Shown: positions 1 through 6,471 of the stretch, piece after piece | Position numbering within the stretch: position 1 is the stretch's first letter | Layout: every line of letters begins with the position of its first letter | NCBI GenBank assembly: GCA_019242385.1 | Contig: JAFAVO010000285.1 | Coordinates: 1 to 9,031, forward strand | Direction: 5' to 3' | Length of the DNA stretch: 9,031 nucleotides | DNA from: Gammaproteobacteria bacterium | Lineage (GTDB): Bacteria; Pseudomonadota; Gammaproteobacteria; Steroidobacterales; Steroidobacteraceae | Made by a program: the position numbers and the translations under genes | Notes under the pieces: model-generated | Database searches by the model: none | What the model saw: the letters and a program-made list of their open reading frames with translations, nothing else | What the model was told of the DNA's origin: nothing

Positions 1-43
1 GGTCGCCGCCATGCAGCTTCCCTTAGGCGAAGTGGTGGGGCCG

Positions 44-55
44 AGCCGATCGGCT
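44..55. promoter_or_regulatory. 12-base perfect palindrome upstream of the small Cys-rich gene
   Basis: AGCCGATCGGCT reads identically on both strands and lies 36 bases before the ATG at 92. It could be a regulator-binding site or the base of a small hairpin. There is no T-tract after it, so it does not look like an intrinsic terminator. A perfect 12-base palindrome is expected by chance about twice in 9 kb, more often in GC-rich DNA, so its placement is the only support. Confidence 0.2.
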
Positions 56-91
56 AAGCTCGATGGTGTGTCCGGGACCGTCGGAGCTCCA

Positions 92-364
92 ATGAGAAAA
101 TGGCAGAGCCTGCTGTTCAGCGCCGCGCTACTTGGCGCACTCTCCGCACGCGCTGATACCCCTCCGTCCACGGAGCCGCCCGCCGCGGACTGGCAAACGG
201 CCCTCAATTCGGTCACGGAGGCCTGCAAGGGGGACATGCCGCAGCTGTGCCCCGGCCTCAGCGTGGACACCGCGATGGCGTGTCTTCATACCAACATCGA
301 CAAAGTGACGCCCGCCTGCAAGGACGCCGTGGTGAAGCTTGTCAAGTCCCGTCTGACGTTCTAG
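92..364 (+). CDS. Small exported protein with one cysteine-rich (GLG1-type) repeat
   Basis: This is a 90-residue protein of unknown function. Residues 1-21 form a Sec-type signal peptide (MRKW, a Leu/Ala core, then Ala-Arg-Ala before Asp22). The mature part of about 69 residues has a short Pro-rich linker and then four cysteines at 45, 53, 64 and 76. Their spacing, together with ACLHTN and TPACKDAV, matches the single cysteine-rich repeat (PF00839-like) common in small exported proteobacterial proteins. Two disulfides in the periplasm are likely. I chose the ATG at 92 because CGGAG (82-86) precedes it and the signal peptide begins there. An in-frame ATG at 11 would add 27 residues before the signal sequence and spoil it. 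The stop codon lies 3 bases from the stop of the converging aldehyde dehydrogenase gene. No functional link to the catabolic genes is visible. Confidence 0.75.
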   Translation: MRKWQSLLFSAALLGALSARADTPPSTEPPAADWQTALNSVTEACKGDMPQLCPGLSVDTAMACLHTNIDKVTPACKDAVVKLVKSRLTF

Positions 365-367
365 CCG

Positions 368-1849
368 CTACATCACCACCGTCACGACCTTCTCCTCGGT
401 GCAGGCGTCGAGCCCGCGCGCACCGAGCTCGCGTCCGATGCCACTCGTCTTGAATCCGCCCCACGGCAGACGCGGATCGATGGCGCCCCAGCCGTTGATC
501 CACACGGTGCCGGCGCGCACCCGGGCGGCGATGGAGTGCGCAGCGTTGATATCGCGCGTCCACACGCTCGCGGAGAGTCCATAGCGGGTCGCGTTGGCGA
601 GGCGCACGGCTTCCTCGACATCATCGAAGGGCATGACGGCGCCCACCGGGCCGAAGATCTCCTCCTGAGCGATGCGCATGTCGTTGCTGACGTTGGAGAG
701 AATGGTGGGCTTGAAGAAATAGCCCTTGCCACTGCGGCGGTCGCCGCCGGCCACGACCTTGGCGCCTTCCTCCAGGCCGAGCCTCACGTAGCCTGCGACC
801 CGGTCGAGCTGCTTCCGGCTGACCAGCGCACCCATTTGTGTCTGCGGATCGAAAGGATCGCCCTGCTTGACGCCGTTGGCGGCCGCGCCGAGGCCCTCGA
901 GCACCTGCTCGTACCTGGAGCGATGCACGAATACCCGCGTACCGGCGGCGCAGATCTGCCCGGAATTGGCGAACAAGCCGATGGCGACTCCGCCGACGGC
1001 GGCGTCCAGCGCCGCATCCGGGAGCACGATGTGCGGAGTCTTGCCGCCCAGTTCGAGTGTGACGCGCTTGAAGCCATCGGCAGCGACCTTCTGGATCTCG
1101 CGTCCAACCTCGGGACTGCCGGTGAAGCTGATCTTGTCGATGCCCGGATGGCGGGCGAGCGCGGCCCCGGCGACTTCGCCGAGACCGGTGACGACGTTGA
1201 ACACGCCTGCGGGGAATCCGGCTTCTTCGACCAGCTTCGCCAGATGCAGGGTGGTGAGCGGCGCCTCTTCGGAGGGCTTCATCACCACGGTGCAGCCGGC
1301 AGCGAGCGCCGGCGCCAGCTTCCACGCGGCGATCATGGTCGGGGCGTTCCAGGGAGTGATGGCGCCAATGACGCCGACCGGTTCCCGGATCGTGTAGTTG
1401 AACACCGGTCGGCCGAACGCGCCGGCGGTCGGAATGGTGCGGCCTTCAATCTTGTCTGCCCAGCCGGCGAAGTAGCGTACGGTGTCGATGCTGTTCGGGA
1501 TGTCGAGCATGGTGGGCTCGAAGAGCGGCTTGCCTACGGTCGCCGATTCGAGCTTCGCCAGATATTCCTTGTCACGCTCGAGGAGATCCGCGAGCCGATT
1601 CAGCAGGCGGCTGCGCTGGGGGCCGGGCACCTTCGACCACTCCCCGCCATCGAACTGGGCGCGTGCGGCGGCGACCGCCCGATCGACATCCTGCGCCGAG
1701 CCCGCCGAGATGCTCGCCAGCACGCTCTCGGTGGCGGGATTGACCACATCGAACGTCTCGCCACTGCTCGAGTCGGTCCACTTTCCGTTGACGTACATCT
1801 GGCGAAAGCCAGCGCCGAGCGATGCCGAAGGTGCGGTTGCGACGGCCAT
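368..1849 (-). CDS. NAD(P)-dependent aldehyde dehydrogenase (ALDH superfamily), substrate unassigned
   Basis: This 493-residue protein oxidises an aldehyde to the carboxylic acid with NAD(P)+ in the cytoplasm. All landmarks are present: PWNAP with the oxyanion Asn168, MKPSE with Lys191 and Glu194 for cofactor binding, FTGS at 242-245, LELGGK with the general base Glu266, GQIC with nucleophile Cys300, and EEIFGP at 396-401. Length is normal for a tetrameric class 1/2-like ALDH. The ATG at 1849 is preceded by GAGGAGG (1857-1863) with 7 bases between. The gene is divergent from paaK, so an aryl-acetaldehyde such as phenylacetaldehyde is an attractive substrate, because its product would feed PaaK. 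This is inference only. A semialdehyde from the hpa pathway (hpaE-like, or succinate semialdehyde) is the alternative, but the sequence does not look especially like classical HpaE or GabD. The family call is very secure; the substrate is open. Confidence 0.93.
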   Translation of the reverse strand: MAVATAPSASLGAGFRQMYVNGKWTDSSSGETFDVVNPATESVLASISAGSAQDVDRAVAAARAQFDGGEWSKVPGPQRSRLLNRLADLLERDKEYLAKLESATVGKPLFEPTMLDIPNSIDTVRYFAGWADKIEGRTIPTAGAFGRPVFNYTIREPVGVIGAITPWNAPTMIAAWKLAPALAAGCTVVMKPSEEAPLTTLHLAKLVEEAGFPAGVFNVVTGLGEVAGAALARHPGIDKISFTGSPEVGREIQKVAADGFKRVTLELGGKTPHIVLPDAALDAAVGGVAIGLFANSGQICAAGTRVFVHRSRYEQVLEGLGAAANGVKQGDPFDPQTQMGALVSRKQLDRVAGYVRLGLEEGAKVVAGGDRRSGKGYFFKPTILSNVSNDMRIAQEEIFGPVGAVMPFDDVEEAVRLANATRYGLSASVWTRDINAAHSIAARVRAGTVWINGWGAIDPRLPWGGFKTSGIGRELGARGLDACTEEKVVTVVM

Positions 1850-1875
1850 GATGTTTCCTCCTCTCGGGGCCGACT

Positions 1876-1905
1876 AGAGTAGCCTGCGGCGAAATGCCGC
1901 GCCAA
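1876..1905 (-). promoter_or_regulatory. Candidate sigma70-type promoter for the aldehyde dehydrogenase gene
   Basis: Read on the - strand, TTGGCG (1905-1900, four of six matches to TTGACA) and TACTCT (1881-1876, three of six matches to TATAAT including the first, second and last bases) are 18 bases apart. A start site near 1869 would leave a leader of about 20 bases that contains the GAGGAGG ribosome site. The spacer holds the inverted repeat GCGGC-GAAAT-GCCGC (1886-1900), a position where a bound repressor would block RNA polymerase. The element matches are modest and were judged by eye. Confidence 0.3.
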
Positions 1906-1917
1906 TTTCCTACCCCG

Positions 1918-1929
1918 GGGTGCGCACCC
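1918..1929. promoter_or_regulatory. 12-base perfect palindrome between ALDH and paaK genes (operator candidate)
   Basis: GGGTGCGCACCC is its own reverse complement and lies roughly central in the 165-base gap between the two divergent genes, directly upstream of the candidate ALDH -35 box. It overlaps CCCCGGGG (1913-1920), another palindrome. A dimeric regulator bound here could control both directions. No regulator gene is in the window, so the identity of any binding protein is unknown. Confidence 0.3.
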
Positions 1930-2014
1930 TCGGTAACATGGCTTGGGCAGCGTGCGCCGCGGCGCCCGAGTGACGTCGGCCGCCGTTGCGCTTTGAGCTC
2001 CAGGGGGTCGATAC

Positions 2015-3334
2015 ATGACATCCGGCGCACCCCGCGTCTCGCCGCGGGGACTCGAGCCGATCGAGACTGCGAGCCGCGATGAGATCTCGGCTCTGCAGCT
2101 CGAGCGCCTGCGCTGGTCGGTGGCCCATGCCTACAACCAGGTGAGCCATTACCGGCGGGCCTTCGACTCGCTGGGGGTGCATCCGAGCGATCTGAAGGAG
2201 CTGAGCGACCTCGCCCGTTTCCCCTTTCTGCTGAAGGATGACCTGCGCGCGTGCTATCCCTTTGGGATGTTCGCCGTGCCGCGCGAGCAGCTCATCAGGA
2301 TTCACGCTTCCAGCGGCACCACCGGACAGCCGACGGTGGTCGGTTACACGAAAAAGGACATCGAGACGTGGGCCGCTCTCGTCGCCCGCTCGATCTACGC
2401 GGCCGGTGGGCGGCCCGGGCACATCGTGCACATCGCCTACGGCTATGGCCTCTTCACCGGCGGGCTGGGTTGCCATTACGGCGCCGAGCGGCTCGGCTGC
2501 ACCGTCGTGCCGCTCTCGGGCGGACAGACCGAGAAGCAGGCCCAGCTGATCCTCGACTTCCGGCCCGACATCATCATGGTGACACCTTCCTACATGCTCA
2601 GCATCGCCGAAGAGCTCGAGCGGCGCGGGATCGACGCCGGAAACTGTCCGCTGCGCATCGGCATTTTTGGCGCGGAGCCGTGGTCGGAGGCGATGCGGCA
2701 GGAGATCGAGGAGCGGGTCGGACTGGCGGCGGTCGATATCTACGGCTTGTCCGAGGTGATGGGCCCGGGCGTCGCCAGCGAGTGCGTGGAGACGAAGGAT
2801 GGCCTCGTGCTGTGGGAAGACCACTTCTATCCCGAGATCATCGATCCCGAGACCGGCGCGGTACTGCCCGAGGGCACCGAGGGCGAGCTGGTGCTGACAT
2901 CACTCAGCAAGGAGGCGCTTCCGGTCATTCGCTACCGCACGCGTGACCGCACGCGGCTACTGCCGCCGACGGCGCGCGCCATGCGTCGCCTGGCCCGAAT
3001 CAACGCACGCACCGACGACATGCTGATCATCCGCGGAGTCAACGTCTTCCCGAGCCAGCTCGAAGAGCTGATCCTGAAGAGCGGGGTGTTCGCACCCACT
3101 TATCTGATCGAGCTCGAGCGCGACGGACACCTCGACCGGCTTACGCTCAATGTCGAATGGGCCAAGGCCTCCTCCGCAGGCAGGCCCTCGGAGGAAGCCG
3201 CGGCGCACGCGCTGGTGCACCACGTCAAATCATCGGTCGGCATCTCGGTGCAGGTGCGCATCCTGACGCCGGGATCACTCGAGCGATCGGCCGGCAAGGC
3301 CCGTCGCGTCATCGACCGGCGCCGCAAGGAATAG
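2015..3334 (+). CDS. paaK: Phenylacetate-CoA ligase
   Basis: This 439-residue enzyme uses ATP to activate phenylacetate to phenylacetyl-CoA in the cytoplasm. It belongs to the PaaK branch of the adenylate-forming enzymes. Visible motifs in order are EPIETAS near the N-terminus, the ATP loop SSGTTGQP (99-106), VVGYT, YGYGLFTGGLG (142-152), SGGQTEKQAQLI, FGAEPW, DIYGLSEVMGPG (241-252), EDHFYPEI, YRTRD (307-311), the hinge region RTDDMLIIRGVNVFPSQLE, and a C-terminal RSAGKARRVID with presumed catalytic Lys428. Length and these blocks agree with the classical enzyme. One change is seen: the usual Gly-Arg before the hinge is Ala331-Arg332. The ATG at 2015 follows CAGGGGG and gives the expected N-terminus. 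It leads an operon with the hydrolase 49 bases downstream and the P450. The ring 1,2-epoxidase genes that normally accompany paaK are not in the window. A related aryl acid as substrate cannot be excluded. Confidence 0.9.
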   Translation: MTSGAPRVSPRGLEPIETASRDEISALQLERLRWSVAHAYNQVSHYRRAFDSLGVHPSDLKELSDLARFPFLLKDDLRACYPFGMFAVPREQLIRIHASSGTTGQPTVVGYTKKDIETWAALVARSIYAAGGRPGHIVHIAYGYGLFTGGLGCHYGAERLGCTVVPLSGGQTEKQAQLILDFRPDIIMVTPSYMLSIAEELERRGIDAGNCPLRIGIFGAEPWSEAMRQEIEERVGLAAVDIYGLSEVMGPGVASECVETKDGLVLWEDHFYPEIIDPETGAVLPEGTEGELVLTSLSKEALPVIRYRTRDRTRLLPPTARAMRRLARINARTDDMLIIRGVNVFPSQLEELILKSGVFAPTYLIELERDGHLDRLTLNVEWAKASSAGRPSEEAAAHALVHHVKSSVGISVQVRILTPGSLERSAGKARRVIDRRRKE

Positions 3335-3383
3335 CGGGAGCGCCGCCGGTGCACCGTCGCCGGCTGCTCCTGGAGCGTACGAC

Positions 3384-4142
3384 ATGATCTGGTACGAGGG
3401 CGGTGGCGAGGGCAGGCGCACGCTCGTGCTGTTGCACGGCCTCGGCGCGACGGCCGCCGTATGGCAGCCACTCGCGCGAGCGCTCGAGATGCGCGGGACC
3501 TGCCGCTGGCTCGCCACCGATCTCGGCGGTCACGGCGCATCGGACGCGCAACCTTCCTACAGCGTAGGTCAGCTCGCCGCGCAGCTCGCGCAACTGCTGC
3601 AGGAGCAGCGCTGTGGCGAGTTGTTGATCATCGGACATTCGCTCGGCGCTTACGTGGCCCTGGCGCTGGCGAGCGGCTGGTTCGGGCTCCCCGTGCACGG
3701 CGTGCTGGGCATCGGGCCGAAGATCCACTGGCCGGATGCAGACGTACGGGCGGCGCGGGAGCTCGGCGCACGTCCGGTGCGATGGTACCGGAACGAAGAG
3801 GAGGCGTGGACTCGCTACCGGCGCGTCTCGGGTCTCACGGCAGAGATCGCACCCGGTGAAGAATGCCTGGCCCGCGGTGTCGTTCGCGGAGAGGAGGGCT
3901 GGCGCCTCGCCCAGGATCCGCGCACCTTCACCGTCGCCGGCGCCCCGTTGGCAACGCTCGCGGCGAGCGCCACCGCACGCATCCGCCTGGCGCGCGGTGA
4001 GCACGATCCCATGGTGTCGCTCGCGGAATTACGGGTTCACGATCCACAGGCGCGCGATATTCCGGGCGCAGGGCACAACGCGCATGTCGAAGACCCCGCC
4101 GCGGTGCTCGAGCTGCTCGCGCAACTGGAAGCACCGGCGTGA
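3384..4142 (+). CDS. Alpha/beta-fold hydrolase, substrate unknown
   Basis: This 252-residue cytoplasmic alpha/beta hydrolase has no signal peptide. HGLG (18-21) supplies the oxyanion hole, DLGGHGASD follows strand 4, GHSLG (84-88) carries nucleophile Ser86, GEHDP carries the probable acid Asp208, and GAGHNAH carries His231, so the triad is complete. It belongs to the broad esterase, C-C hydrolase and lactonase group, and I cannot assign a substrate. The ATG at 3384 has TGGAG eight bases upstream. The gene follows paaK by 49 bases, and its TGA overlaps the GTG start of the P450 gene (GTGA at 4139-4142), so it is almost certainly co-translated with the P450. Possible roles are hydrolysis of an aryl-acetate ester that releases substrate for PaaK, opening of a lactone formed after P450 oxidation, or thioester hydrolysis. 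All three are inference from context. Confidence 0.85.
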   Translation: MIWYEGGGEGRRTLVLLHGLGATAAVWQPLARALEMRGTCRWLATDLGGHGASDAQPSYSVGQLAAQLAQLLQEQRCGELLIIGHSLGAYVALALASGWFGLPVHGVLGIGPKIHWPDADVRAARELGARPVRWYRNEEEAWTRYRRVSGLTAEIAPGEECLARGVVRGEEGWRLAQDPRTFTVAGAPLATLAASATARIRLARGEHDPMVSLAELRVHDPQARDIPGAGHNAHVEDPAAVLELLAQLEAPA

Positions 4143-5359
4143 GTCGCCACCTCGAGGCGCAAGAGGCCCGCGCGCTCGCCGAGAGGTTCGATCCGAACCG
4201 GTTGAGCCGCGGCTTCTATGAGAATCCCTACGACACCTACGCCGCATTGCGCGCCTTCGAGCCGGTGCATCGCTGTCCGGATGGGAGCTATTTTCTCACG
4301 CGCTTTGCGGATCTCGACGAGATCTACCGTGACCGCGCTCACTTCAGCTCCGACAAGCAGGCGGTGTTCGGTCCCAAATTCGGCCAGGACTCACCGTTGT
4401 ACGAGCATCACACCCGCAGTCTGGTGTTCAACGATCCGCCGTACCACACCCGGGTGCGACGTCAGATCGTCGGTGCACTGAGCCCCAACGCGCTGCGTGC
4501 GCTGCAGCCGGGCGTGACGGAGCTCGTCGACCGGCTCCTCATGCAGCTGCAGGAGCGGCAGCGCTTCGATCTCATCGAAGACTTCGCCGCTGCCATTCCA
4601 GTCGAAGTCATCGGCAACCTGCTGCGCGTACCGCGCGCGGACCGCGCGCCATTGCGAGGCTGGTCGCTCGCCATACTCGGCGCCCTGGAGACCGAGCTCA
4701 GCGCCGCGCAGCAGGCGCGCGGCAACGACGCGGTGCGCGAGTTCACCGCTTACCTGCGCGACCTGATCGCCGACCGGCGGCGAAATCCGCTCGGCGAGGC
4801 CGACCTCCTGACCAGGCTCCTCCAGGAAGCAGAGCTCAGCGAGTCCGAGCTGCTGCAGAACTGTGTGTTTCTCCTCAATGCCGGGCACGAGACGACCACG
4901 AATCTGATCGGCAACGGCTTGTATCTGCTCCTCAGCCATCCCGAGTCGGCCGAGCGGCTGCGCAGCGCCCCGGAGCTGATCGGGACGGCGGTGGAGGAGT
5001 GTCTGCGCCTCGAGAGTCCGAACCAGCTCGGCAACCGCCTGGTCACGGCGCGGTTGACGATCCGCGGGGTCACGCTCGAGCCGGGCACCTACCTGACGCT
5101 GTGCATCGGCGCCGCCAACCGCGATGCGGAGGAATTTCCGGACGCGGAGCGTTTCGACATTGCGCGCAAGCCCAATCGCCACCTGGCCTTCGCCGCCGGA
5201 GCCCATGCCTGCGCCGGCATGGGGGTTGCGCGACTGGAAGCGCAGATCGCGTTGTTGCGTGCACTGCAATTACTGCCGCGGCTGCGGCTCAGCGCTGGCG
5301 CGGCGCGCGCGCAACGAGCACGGTTTCGCGGGTTCGTGTCGCTGCCTGCAGAAGCCTAG
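4139..5359 (+). CDS. Cytochrome P450, soluble bacterial type
   Basis: This 406-residue heme monooxygenase has no membrane anchor and the length of bacterial class I enzymes. The C-helix region is NDPPYHTRVRR (98-108). The I-helix AGHETT (248-253) carries the acid/alcohol pair Glu251-Thr252 used in oxygen activation. ExxR is Glu287-Arg290, with a K-prime region Arg300. The heme loop FAAGAHACAG (351-360) has axial ligand Cys358 and fits FxxGxHxCxG. The sequence has a CYP107-like general character, but I cannot give a family number or substrate. Translation starts at GTG 4139, overlapping the hydrolase stop as GTGA, so the two genes are coupled. No ferredoxin or ferredoxin reductase gene is nearby, so electrons must come from elsewhere. 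The operon with paaK suggests a small aryl acid or its precursor as substrate (inference). The gene's TAG shares CTAG with the stop of the converging downstream gene. Confidence 0.92.
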   Translation: MSRHLEAQEARALAERFDPNRLSRGFYENPYDTYAALRAFEPVHRCPDGSYFLTRFADLDEIYRDRAHFSSDKQAVFGPKFGQDSPLYEHHTRSLVFNDPPYHTRVRRQIVGALSPNALRALQPGVTELVDRLLMQLQERQRFDLIEDFAAAIPVEVIGNLLRVPRADRAPLRGWSLAILGALETELSAAQQARGNDAVREFTAYLRDLIADRRRNPLGEADLLTRLLQEAELSESELLQNCVFLLNAGHETTTNLIGNGLYLLLSHPESAERLRSAPELIGTAVEECLRLESPNQLGNRLVTARLTIRGVTLEPGTYLTLCIGAANRDAEEFPDAERFDIARKPNRHLAFAAGAHACAGMGVARLEAQIALLRALQLLPRLRLSAGAARAQRARFRGFVSLPAEA

Positions 5360-6402
5360 AGACGCCCTGCGTCCACATCGCGCATGAATTGAATGACTCC
5401 GGTCATGTAGGCGCTCTGATCGTCATACATGTCGAAATGGCTGCCCCGGGGACAGAAGAGGTAACGGCCCTTTTTCACGCTGCTCGCGAGCTTCTGCATC
5501 TGCGCCGGCTCCATGGTGTCGTAGCGCGCGCCGACCGCGAGGGTGGGTACGGCAATCAGGTGCAGATCCGCGCTGCGGTCCCACTTCACGAGCTTGCCGC
5601 TCGTCCCGAGCTCACTCGGACCCTGTAGCGGCACGTAGATCTTCTTGTTGATCTTGTTGATGGCCCGCAGCAGCGGATCCGGCCACTGCTCAGCGGGCAT
5701 GCGCAGCACGTGGTAGATGTAGAAATTCTGCATCAGCAGCTCTTCGTAGCGCGGATCCTCGTACTTGCCCGCCGCCTCCAGATTCTTGATCTCGGCGAGC
5801 GCCTTCTGATCCATGGCCGGCATCAGCACCTGCTGCGCGTAGCGGCTGTAAGCGGGAACGCTCGGCACCATGTTGGAGATGATCAGCGCTTTCAGATGTT
5901 GCTGGTATTTGAGAGCGTACTCGAGCGCCAGCATCCCGCCCCAGGAATGTCCGAGCAGGTAAAAGTTGCTCTGGTCCAGCTTCAGGGCGCGGCGCACCTG
6001 CTCGACTTCCTCCACGAACCGGGGCAGCTCCCACAGGCTCGGCTCATCCGGCTGATCGCTGTAGGCCGAACCGAGCTGGTCGTAGTAGTAGTACTCGATT
6101 CCCTCCCGCGGCAGGTAGCTGTCGAACGCTTCGAAGTACTCATGCGTCATGCCCGGTCCACCGTGCAGCAGCAGCACTTTGATGCGTGGATTGTTTCCGA
6201 CCCGCTTGGTCCACACCTTGAACGGTCCCTTGGGCGTTTGGATGGTGATGAGCCTGACGCCGCCCGCGAGCACGTCCTCGCGCCCGGATGAGTCGAAGTA
6301 AGCGCTCGGCGCCGGGGCGTCGGCAGCGAGTGCGCCGGCCGCGAGTGCGCCGGAGCAGCTGAGCGACCCAAGAGCCAGCAGGAGACCGATGGAAGAACGC
6401 AT
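5356..6402 (-). CDS. Exported proline-iminopeptidase-family alpha/beta hydrolase
   Basis: This 348-residue protein has an N-terminal signal peptide of about 26 residues (MRSS, a Leu/Ala-rich core, Ala-Leu-Ala before Ala27-Asp28), so it likely acts in the periplasm. A Cys at 16 sits in a poor lipobox (SLSC), which makes a lipoprotein less likely. The mature part follows the S33 peptidase pattern: HGGPG (80-84) for the oxyanion hole, YYYDQLGSAYSDQP (104-117), GHSWGG with nucleophile Ser153, GARYDT with Asp295, and GSHFDMYDD with His322. These are the hallmarks of proline iminopeptidases and relatives, which release N-terminal proline or hydrolyse amides, esters or lactones. The true substrate is uncertain, and many exported members are not peptidases in any tested sense. 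The ATG at 6402 has GGGAG eight bases upstream. It is divergent from the class II aldolase gene and converges on the P450 gene with overlapping stops. Confidence 0.88.
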   Translation of the reverse strand: MRSSIGLLLALGSLSCSGALAAGALAADAPAPSAYFDSSGREDVLAGGVRLITIQTPKGPFKVWTKRVGNNPRIKVLLLHGGPGMTHEYFEAFDSYLPREGIEYYYYDQLGSAYSDQPDEPSLWELPRFVEEVEQVRRALKLDQSNFYLLGHSWGGMLALEYALKYQQHLKALIISNMVPSVPAYSRYAQQVLMPAMDQKALAEIKNLEAAGKYEDPRYEELLMQNFYIYHVLRMPAEQWPDPLLRAINKINKKIYVPLQGPSELGTSGKLVKWDRSADLHLIAVPTLAVGARYDTMEPAQMQKLASSVKKGRYLFCPRGSHFDMYDDQSAYMTGVIQFMRDVDAGRL

Positions 6403-6471
6403 TCTTGATGCTCCCGGTTTCAGGACTGACTAAGATTGCCTGCACGGGCAGGCCAGGCAAGAGGAGGGGAC
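6403..6471. promoter_or_regulatory. Divergent 69-base intergenic region with nested inverted repeats
   Basis: Both flanking genes must be transcribed from within this gap or from inside each other. TAAGAT (6431-6436) could be a -10 element for the rightward gene, but the nearest -35-like TTGATG (6405-6410) is 20 bases away, which is too far, so that promoter is doubtful. Two alternative inverted repeats lie just before the rightward ribosome site: TTGCCTG (6436-6442) with CAGGCAA (6454-6460), and inside it GCCTGC (6438-6443) with GCAGGC (6448-6453) around ACGG. They may be an operator or an mRNA hairpin next to the ribosome site. Confidence 0.4.
6461..6469 (+). promoter_or_regulatory. Strong ribosome binding site that fixes the class II aldolase start
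   Basis: GAGGAGGGG lies immediately before the ATG at 6472. The frame is open further upstream to a TTG at 6436, but that start would have no ribosome site and would place this purine run inside the coding region, so the ATG is preferred. Confidence 0.75.

Noticed and set aside
11..91. Longer N-terminus for the small Cys-rich protein from the ATG at 11
   Set aside because: It would bury the signal peptide 27 residues into the protein and has no ribosome site; the ATG at 92 has both in place.
536..1882. Open reading frame of 448 codons on the + strand, opposite the aldehyde dehydrogenase
   Set aside because: It lies fully antisense to a gene with every ALDH motif. Its translation resembles no family I know and is rich in Arg, Gly and Ala, as expected of a high-GC shadow frame.
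1934..1939. TAACAT as a -10 element for paaK
   Set aside because: No -35-like sequence lies 16-18 bases upstream, and the position is not otherwise supported.
1940..1960. TGGC...TGC-like sigma54 promoter upstream of paaK
   Set aside because: The GG and GC doublets are 12 bases apart instead of the required 10, and the consensus around them is poor.
1910..2824. Open reading frame of 304 codons on the - strand, opposite paaK
   Set aside because: It is antisense to the highly conserved PaaK frame and shows no recognisable domain. It is a GC-codon shadow.
4391..5269. Open reading frame of 292 codons on the - strand, opposite the P450
   Set aside because: It covers the reverse complement of conserved P450 motifs and has no ribosome site or recognisable domain.
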